From: CAVRXQ01 sp963831155
GTDB lineage: Bacteria; Actinomycetota; Acidimicrobiia; Acidimicrobiales; Bog-793
Direction: 5' to 3'
DNA: 26,684 bases
NCBI GenBank assembly: GCA_963831155.1
Contig: CAWHOY010000001.1
Span: 1 to 26,684, forward strand
Positions 22,726 through 26,684 of the stretch are shown piece by piece. The first letter of the stretch is position 1, and each line of letters opens with the position of its first letter. A program made the translations under genes and the position numbers. Under the pieces are notes generated by a model. It saw only the letters and a list, made by a program, of their open reading frames with translations, was not told the origin of the DNA and did not search any database.

Positions 22726-22918
22726 TCAGAGGGATACGAACTCGTACGACGCGACGCGATGACCCCAGAACTGAAATTGGCTGGGGTTGCCTTCCTGAAC
22801 TAGCTCAACTCCATCCGGATTAACCACGCGTAAAGCCGAATTGCTCGATCTTCTCCTTGTCTTTCGGACTAGCTCCGATGTAGTCAACCATCACTCGCAC
22901 TCGTCGCTCATCCGCCAT
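22726..22918 (-). CDS. Small gene split over two frames (apparent +1 frameshift)
   Basis: ATG at 22918 behind GAGGGAG opens a 32-codon frame (MADERRVRVMVDYIGASPKD, then KEKIEQFGF) ending in TAA at 22820. In the +1 frame, overlapping that stop, protein-like text continues: RVVNPDGVELVQEGNPSQFQ and then FWGHRVASYEFVSL, ending in TGA at 22726. Joined near FGF they make one natural protein of about 65 residues. Options are a sequencing error, a frameshift mutation, a programmed shift, or two coupled mini-genes (a GTG at 22827 could start the second). Family not recognised. The gene at 22723 follows directly. Confidence 0.5.
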
Positions 22919-22970
22919 GCTTTTCGCTCCCTCGATCGGCTCGCGTATCCTCTCACCAAGGAGGCGAACA

Positions 22971-23138
22971 TTGCCCCGGAAGACGCTTACTTCGCAGCTC
23001 TACCGCCTAGCTCGCACGAGCAACAACGTCCGGGCGCTCACGAGAGGACCATCCGCCTACACCAAGCGTCGGATACGTCGGAAGGTTTACGGTAGGTCGA
23101 TGGGACTGACGGGGAAGCTGCTCAAGGGTTTTGGCTGA
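22971..23138 (+). CDS. Small basic hypothetical protein
   Basis: A 55-residue very basic protein from a TTG at 22971, chosen because AAGGAGG stands 6 bases upstream. An earlier in-frame ATG at 22917 has no such site and gives an unnatural N-terminus. Seen: TSQLYRLARTSNNVRALTRGP followed by KRRIRRKVYGRSMGLTGKLL, a pattern (RLARxSNxVRAxxxG ... KRxxRRxxY) that resembles short actinobacterial proteins often found on phages or integrated elements. Nucleic-acid binding would fit its charge but is a guess. The next gene overlaps its stop. Confidence 0.6.
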   Translation: MPRKTLTSQLYRLARTSNNVRALTRGPSAYTKRRIRRKVYGRSMGLTGKLLKGFG

Positions 23139-23382
23139 GCAAGTGAGCGACCCGATCAGGTTCGAAGATGCTCCAGTCGAGATCAAAGCGGTGTTTTTAG
23201 ACGAGGCAAGGAAGCAATACCCCGAGCGTCATCCTGCCAACTCAGTTTGGCACTGCGGTCGCGATGGAGTGAATTTTCCGTTGGCGAACGTGCGCGTTGG
23301 CGAAGACCTCACTCCCTACTGCGTGAACGTAGAGGAAGGATGCGATGCGTCTGGGTGGGGACTCGTTTTTCCGGCCGCTTAA
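23131..23382 (+). CDS. Small acidic hypothetical protein
   Basis: An 83-residue protein starting at a TTG (23131) that overlaps the preceding gene by 8 bases; a GTG at 23143 is an alternative start. Seen: IRFEDAPVEIKAVFLDEARKQYPERHP, SVWHCGRDGVNFPLANVRVGEDLTPYCVNVEEGCDASGWGLVFP, with three cysteines and two tryptophans, so probably a small compact fold. No family recognised, no export signal. The overlap suggests it is made with the 55-residue basic protein. Confidence 0.55.
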   Translation: MAEQVSDPIRFEDAPVEIKAVFLDEARKQYPERHPANSVWHCGRDGVNFPLANVRVGEDLTPYCVNVEEGCDASGWGLVFPAA

Positions 23383-23518
23383 GTCATCCCACAAGCCATC
23401 CCACATTTCAGGCGAATTCGACCTCGGACGCCTTTAGCCCCGAAATGACGTTTTGCCAGCCGTGCAAGGAGTCAATCGTTCTAGCCCTGACTGTTACGAC
23501 GAGCAGGGTAATGCCGAG

Positions 23519-24034
23519 CTACCACCTGCCCCAGTGGACCACCTCGTCCAAGCTCCTGCGGTCGGGGTTCTTGATAGGCCGCAGCGGCCTGTCAGCCGGC
23601 CAGCCGAGCGCCATGAGGTAGAGGCAGAGATAGCTGTCCGGGAAGCCGAGCACCCGCTGGGCTTGCTGCTGGTCGCTCACGGCCGCGTGGGCCGAGCCGA
23701 TACCGAGATCGGTCGCCGTCAGCATCATGTTGGCCGTCGCCTGCCCGAAGTCGTACTGCATCCAGTCGCGATGCACCCCGTCCTCGGGCTCGGCCGCCAC
23801 GAGCGCGACTGTCGCCGCCGAACCGGCGACGTGGCCGGCGCCCTGCCAGACCTTGGCGAGCTCGACGAGCTGCTGACGATCGGTGACGACGACGAAGTGC
23901 CATGGCTGCCAGTTCCTTGAGGACGGAGCCCGTCGGCCCGCGTCGAGGATCCGTTCGAGGTGGCTCTGATCGATGGGCTTGTCGGTGTACTCGCGGACAT
24001 TCCTCCGTGACTGGATGGCGTCCCAGGTCTCCAT
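23519..24034 (-). CDS. Nitroreductase-family FMN oxidoreductase
   Basis: A 171-residue nitroreductase-fold protein. Seen: AIQSRRNVREYTDKPI at the N-terminus (phosphate-binding RR-x-R block), DAGRRAPSSRNWQPWHFVVV (32-51), MQYDFGQATANMMLTATDLGIGSA (92-115) and LYLMALGWPADRPLRP (138-153), in family order. These flavoproteins reduce nitro groups, quinones or flavins with NAD(P)H. It is short and lacks insertions, like the DUF/BluB-near group; the natural substrate is unknown. The ATG at 24034 is divergent from the HAD-like gene. A GGGCCCTTTGGGCC site 39 bases upstream resembles the operator described elsewhere. Several M. tuberculosis nitroreductases are DosR-controlled. Confidence 0.9.
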   Translation of the reverse strand: METWDAIQSRRNVREYTDKPIDQSHLERILDAGRRAPSSRNWQPWHFVVVTDRQQLVELAKVWQGAGHVAGSAATVALVAAEPEDGVHRDWMQYDFGQATANMMLTATDLGIGSAHAAVSDQQQAQRVLGFPDSYLCLYLMALGWPADRPLRPIKNPDRRSLDEVVHWGRW

Positions 24035-24072
24035 GTGCTCGTTCTACCGTCTGCCGGAGATGCCAAGGCACT

Positions 24073-24086
24073 GGGCCCTTTGGGCC
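24073..24086 (-). promoter_or_regulatory. Weaker operator-like site before the nitroreductase
   Basis: GGGCCCTTTGGGCC matches 7 of 8 fixed positions of GGGNCNNNNGNCCC and contains GGCCC-TTT-GGGCC. It lies 39 bases upstream of the nitroreductase ATG, where an activator near the -35 region could sit. It lacks AGGGTCC, so chance is a serious alternative. Confidence 0.3.
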
Positions 24087-24202
24087 TTCGATCGCGACGA
24101 CGTGTGGACGCCAACATTGAGCGAGACCGACCACGGCGGGAACATCGAGCCAAGATCGGAGGTCGACAACCGTCGTCGAGCACAGCAACGTCGAAGCGGT
24201 TC

Positions 24203-24706
24203 ATGAAACCCCTCCTGTTCCTCGACGTCGACGGCGTGTTGAACGCCTTCGAAATGCGCAACCCGAACCGACGGGTCGTCTTTCCGGACTTTCGAAAGGT
24301 GTCCGAGAAGGGGTACACCCTCTGGCTCTCGAAGCAGATGGGTCAGCGCCTGGCTGTGCTCCCGGTCGAAATCGTGTGGGTTACCACCTGGTCTGACTAT
24401 GTCGATCGAATCGCCGAGCACGTCGGCTTGCCGACGGGACTACGGACGCTGGGTCTTCCACGAAACACGGAATTCGACCAGTCCTGGAAGTTCAAGTTGG
24501 TTCGAAAGTTTGTCGAACAAGATCCACGCCCCTTCGTGTGGATCGAAGACGATGCGCTCGACTGGGGCGACACGAGCGGACTGACGCCCCGCCGATGGGC
24601 GGACGAGCTGAACGTGAAGAGCTTGTTGGTAACGACCAATCCGAAACACGGTCTGACACCAGCTGAATTGGACGCGATCGAAGAGTGGCTAGAGGAGTTG
24701 GCGTGA
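24203..24706 (+). CDS. HAD-like hydrolase-domain protein
   Basis: A 167-residue protein. Seen: FLDVDGVLNAF at the N-terminus (HAD motif I, Asp8 and Asp10), WVTTWSD near 55-61 (motif II-like Thr), KLVRKFVEQDPRPFVWIEDDALDW (about 97-120) with the acidic motif IV-like DD, then a short helical end. This is the HAD-like group usually annotated as hypothetical, probably a phosphatase or nucleotidase of unknown substrate. The ATG at 24203 is chosen over upstream in-frame starts because it places motif I at the usual distance. Its stop overlaps the GTG of a tiny Cys-containing protein (GTGA). Confidence 0.82.
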   Translation: MKPLLFLDVDGVLNAFEMRNPNRRVVFPDFRKVSEKGYTLWLSKQMGQRLAVLPVEIVWVTTWSDYVDRIAEHVGLPTGLRTLGLPRNTEFDQSWKFKLVRKFVEQDPRPFVWIEDDALDWGDTSGLTPRRWADELNVKSLLVTTNPKHGLTPAELDAIEEWLEELA

Positions 24707-24837
24707 CAGTCGGGCTCAAATGCGAGTGCTGCGGTTTCGAACAGGAGTTCGAAACGCGGCGAGAAGCCCATGAGGCCGGATGGGACGAAGGCGAGACGAT
24801 GGGTGCCTGGCCAATCGCGCGGTGCTTTTCACCGTAA
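24703..24837 (+). CDS. 44-residue Cys-containing protein coupled to the HAD-like gene
   Basis: The GTG at 24703 overlaps the HAD-like stop (GTGA) and has AGGAG about 6 bases upstream. The product has CECCGFEQEFETRREAHEAGWDEG then a short tail ending ARCFSP. The CxCCG opening and EAxEAGWD core resemble very small actinobacterial proteins with an N-terminal CxCC and a C-terminal CxxC; here only one Cys remains at the C-terminus, so the metal site may be incomplete or the tail altered. Probably metal-binding; partner role with the HAD-like protein is inferred from coupling. Confidence 0.6.
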   Translation: MTVGLKCECCGFEQEFETRREAHEAGWDEGETMGAWPIARCFSP

Positions 24838-25012
24838 GCCTGGCATGCGACTTGCTTCAGTATGCGTGGGCTTCCGCAGCGTGGGGCATCTTCCATCGAG
24901 TGAAAGAGGTTTAGGTACAGCGTGGTGCGCCGAATCAATTTCTCGCACCGAGGCGAATTAACTATCCAGCTCTTGTCTTTTTCTGGGGCAAGATCGCAAC
25001 CGTCGGTGCTGC

Positions 25013-25345
25013 TTACGTTGGAGCCATTGGCTGCCTCGCCGACCGATTGCTACCGGGCGTCCATGACGCCGGATCCCACGGCATCAGTCCCATCTCACCG
25101 AGGAACCCGCCGTCGAGCCTCTCTACGAGGAACATGCCGAAGCCGTCCTCCCGCTATTGCCGCTTCATCCGTTGGAGCACCGCTTCCGTGCGCTGCGCAG
25201 ACCACGGCTCACCCTCGGCGATGTAACGCATCACTTCCGCGTTTTCGAAGAGATTGCACAGGGCATCGAGGTCCCGGTCGCGTGGAGGGGGTAGAAACAG
25301 CCGGTCACTACGGAGCTCGGTCCCGGCGGGTGAGATTTCAGCCAC
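25013..25345 (-). pseudogene. GNAT (RimJ/RimL-like) acetyltransferase, interrupted by a stop
   Basis: From a GTG at 25345 the frame has the RimJ/RimL N-terminus: TELRSDRLFLPPPRDRDLDAL, then ENAEVMRYIAEGEPWSAQRTEAVLQRM. A TAG at 25154 stops it at 63 residues. In the same frame beyond the TAG the family sequence resumes (GFGMFLVERLDGGFLGEMGL, then PWDPASW) before losing resemblance and hitting a TAA at 25013. The acetyl-CoA-binding QxxGxG/A block is not found. A point nonsense mutation followed by decay or deletion is the simplest history. Confidence 0.65.
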
Positions 25346-25537
25346 GTGTTTACTTTTAGCGCTTGGAACGCGTGCTACCTATCCCATAACGACGACTTGG
25401 CTCGCGAATCCGAGCGCCCCCGACCGCCGGTTGCGCGCCATCGTTCTGCACTTTCAGGCGGCGCCCCGAAACGTAATTGCAGTCCGACCGGTACCGTCTC
25501 GAGTAGACGGCAGCGCATTCTGCCCCGAGGAGAACCT
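25346..25537. other. Intergenic region, divergent GNAT remnant and peroxiredoxin-like gene
   Basis: Open in the peroxiredoxin-like frame but with Arg/Ser/Pro-rich, family-unlike translation and no ribosome site, so treated as leader and promoter. I see no clear operator. Confidence 0.4.
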
Positions 25538-26197
25538 GTGTCCACTACCGGTCCCACACTCCAACCCCAGCTCGATGAGATCACCGCCAGCATCCCCGAC
25601 GCGATCGCTACGCGTATCGAGGCAGGCGTCGGAGACATCGATGCGTCGGGCGTCGCTCCCGGCCTCGCCATCGGTGACCACGCACCGAATTTCACCCTGC
25701 CCGACGCTCTCGGACAGTCGGTGACACTGACAGATCTCATCCAAAAAGGACCCGTCGTCGTGGTTTTCTACCGAGGCGAGTGGTGCCCGTATTGCAACAT
25801 CCAGCTGCGAGGCCTGCAGGCGGCGCTGCCCCGCTTGCGCGAGCTTGGTGCCTCGCTCGTCGCCATCAGCCCTCAGGCACCAGATCACAGCCTCTCGCTT
25901 ACCGAGAAGCACGAGCTCGCCTTCCCCGTGCTAAGCGACCTCGATCAGGAGGTGATCCGCGCCTACAAGGTGCAGTTCGCCCTGGCGGGGGACCTCGAAG
26001 ACCTCCAGGTGAACGTATTCCAGAACGATCCCGCTATTCAGAACGCTGACCACTCGCGCTCGTTGCCCGTTCCCGCGACCTTTGTCATCGACCGTGATGG
26101 GATCGTGCGCGAGGCGTTCGTCTCCGCTGACTGGCACGTCCGAGCCGAACCGGCCGACGTCGAGGCCGCGTTGCAGTCGCTTTCAGCAAGCGACTGA
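25538..26197 (+). CDS. Peroxiredoxin-like (AhpC/TSA) thiol oxidoreductase
   Basis: A 219-residue cytosolic thioredoxin-fold protein. Seen: a helical N-terminus (1-40), GDHAPNFTLPDALGQSVTLTDLI (47-69), the active site VVVVFYRGEWCPYCNIQL (73-90) with Cys83 and Cys86, LVAISPQAPDHSLSL, LAFPVLSDLDQEVIRAY, and LPVPATFVIDRDGIVREAFVSADW. The WCPYC motif puts it in the peroxiredoxin-like family 2 rather than classical AhpC. It likely reduces peroxides or disulfides. The GTG at 25538 is chosen because GAGGAG lies 5 bases upstream; the frame is open for another 64 codons without a better start. Confidence 0.9.
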   Translation: MSTTGPTLQPQLDEITASIPDAIATRIEAGVGDIDASGVAPGLAIGDHAPNFTLPDALGQSVTLTDLIQKGPVVVVFYRGEWCPYCNIQLRGLQAALPRLRELGASLVAISPQAPDHSLSLTEKHELAFPVLSDLDQEVIRAYKVQFALAGDLEDLQVNVFQNDPAIQNADHSRSLPVPATFVIDRDGIVREAFVSADWHVRAEPADVEAALQSLSASD

Positions 26198-26463
26198 CTC
26201 GGCAACAGCCCATGGCATGAGCAAGCTGGATTGAGGCCTGGTCCCGACAGCTGCAAAGGACAGATACCCTCCTTGCGAGCAGGGCGCTCGCTGCGCCATC
26301 GCCATCGATCACGCGCTGATCGACGGATGGAAGCCGGCGGCATGACTCATAAGGCGCGGTCGGATTCGTGGCGAGAGTAGCGACTCCGACCCGCGCATCG
26401 AGGTTCTCCTTCGGCGCGCGTCCAGAACAGCTCCGACGACCGTTTCGTGGACCCCGAGTGTTG
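26198..26463. other. Gene-free stretch after the peroxiredoxin-like gene
   Basis: No coding signal with start context on either strand, and no hairpin with a U-tract directly after the TGA at 26195-26197. Nothing recognised. Confidence 0.4.
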
Positions 26464-26497
26464 ATCGGCGGCGCCCGACGCAGCGGACGCCGCCGAT
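26464..26497 (-). terminator. GC-rich hairpin after the partial minus-strand gene
   Basis: ATCGGCGGCG (26464-26473) and CGCCGCCGAT (26488-26497) form a perfect 10-bp stem with a 14-base loop, 8 bases beyond the stop at 26506. There is no U-tract, so it is a terminator-like hairpin and not a classical Rho-independent terminator. Confidence 0.5.
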
Positions 26498-26505
26498 AGT
26501 GTGGG

Positions 26506-26684
26506 CTAGAAGGCGACGATGCCCTCGCCCCCGACGGCGTCGGTCACAGTGACGGATCCGATCTCGGTGAGGGATCCGTTCGCATTGACCTGGAACTCGT
26601 CGACGATTCCTTTCCCTCCGGTCTGCACGTAGAGGAACTGCCCGTTGGCTGACGCTGAAGCGTCAACCGTTCCCGGGTCGGTAG
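26506..26684 (-). CDS. C-terminal end of a beta-propeller-like protein (partial)
   Basis: The last 58 codons of a gene that enters from the right edge. Seen: ASANGQFLYVQTGGKGIVDEF, then QVNANGSLTEIGSVTV, ending GGEGIVAF and TAG. The pattern (S-x-NGQFLYV-x-T-GG, V-x-F-x-V-NANGSLTEIGSV) is that of lactonase/YncE-like seven-bladed propellers, whose last strands repeat this motif. The rest is outside the window, so any signal peptide and the blade count are unknown. A strong hairpin follows the stop. Confidence 0.7.
   Translation of the reverse strand, partial: TDPGTVDASASANGQFLYVQTGGKGIVDEFQVNANGSLTEIGSVTVTDAVGGEGIVAF

Noticed and set aside
1..26684. CRISPR arrays, rRNA genes, intact tRNAs, insertion sequences
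   Set aside because: No regularly spaced repeats, no rRNA signature blocks, no complete cloverleaf, and no transposase motif or terminal inverted repeats were seen.

Overview
The window comes from a high-GC Actinomycetota chromosome. The signs are GC-rich coding with GTG and TTG starts, actinobacterial small families (DUF1918, DUF4232), a twin ATPase built of V/A-type subunits, and CCA-less tRNA sequence. I cannot name the species; Acidimicrobiia- or Thermoleophilia-like lineages would fit. Almost every gene from 1 to 19.2 kb is on the minus strand.

Left part (1-5 kb): a membrane-anchored SGNH hydrolase; a thiM-thiE thiamine-salvage pair under a clear TPP riboswitch; and a class III PLP aminotransferase related to glutamate-1-semialdehyde aminomutase.

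Middle (5.2-16.4 kb): an M50 site-2-type protease with CBS domains, a DUF1918 protein, a broken dienelactone-hydrolase-type gene, a complete nine-gene V/A-type ATPase operon (transcribed as G/H-like, C, I, K, F, E, A, B, D, nearly all start/stop overlapped) with a small leader ORF and two inverted repeats in front, and a universal stress protein.

Boundary (16.66-16.84 kb): the 3' half of a tRNA-Pro(GGG), cut exactly at the anticodon loop, with paired 9-bp direct repeats beside it. This looks like the attachment-site scar of an integrated element lying to the right.

Right part (16.7-26.7 kb): looser and partly decayed. It holds an ABC-2 exporter, a CBS-domain fragment, two paralogous small charged proteins around a secreted DUF4232 protein, an anchored secreted protein, a second DUF1918 protein, several tiny genes (one with an apparent frameshift), a nitroreductase, a HAD-like protein coupled to a tiny Cys-containing protein, a GNAT pseudogene, a peroxiredoxin-like protein and the tail of a beta-propeller-like gene.

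The most interesting pattern is a shared operator. A near-identical 13-base word (AGGGTCC, any base, then ARGWC) lies upstream of the M50-CBS protease, DUF1918, universal stress protein and ABC exporter genes, always in the same orientation relative to the gene. It resembles the DosR/DevR dormancy box of mycobacteria. Relatives of the M50-CBS, DUF1918, hydrolase, stress-protein and nitroreductase genes belong to the M. tuberculosis DosR regulon. I infer a hypoxia/dormancy-type regulon surrounding the rotary ATPase operon.
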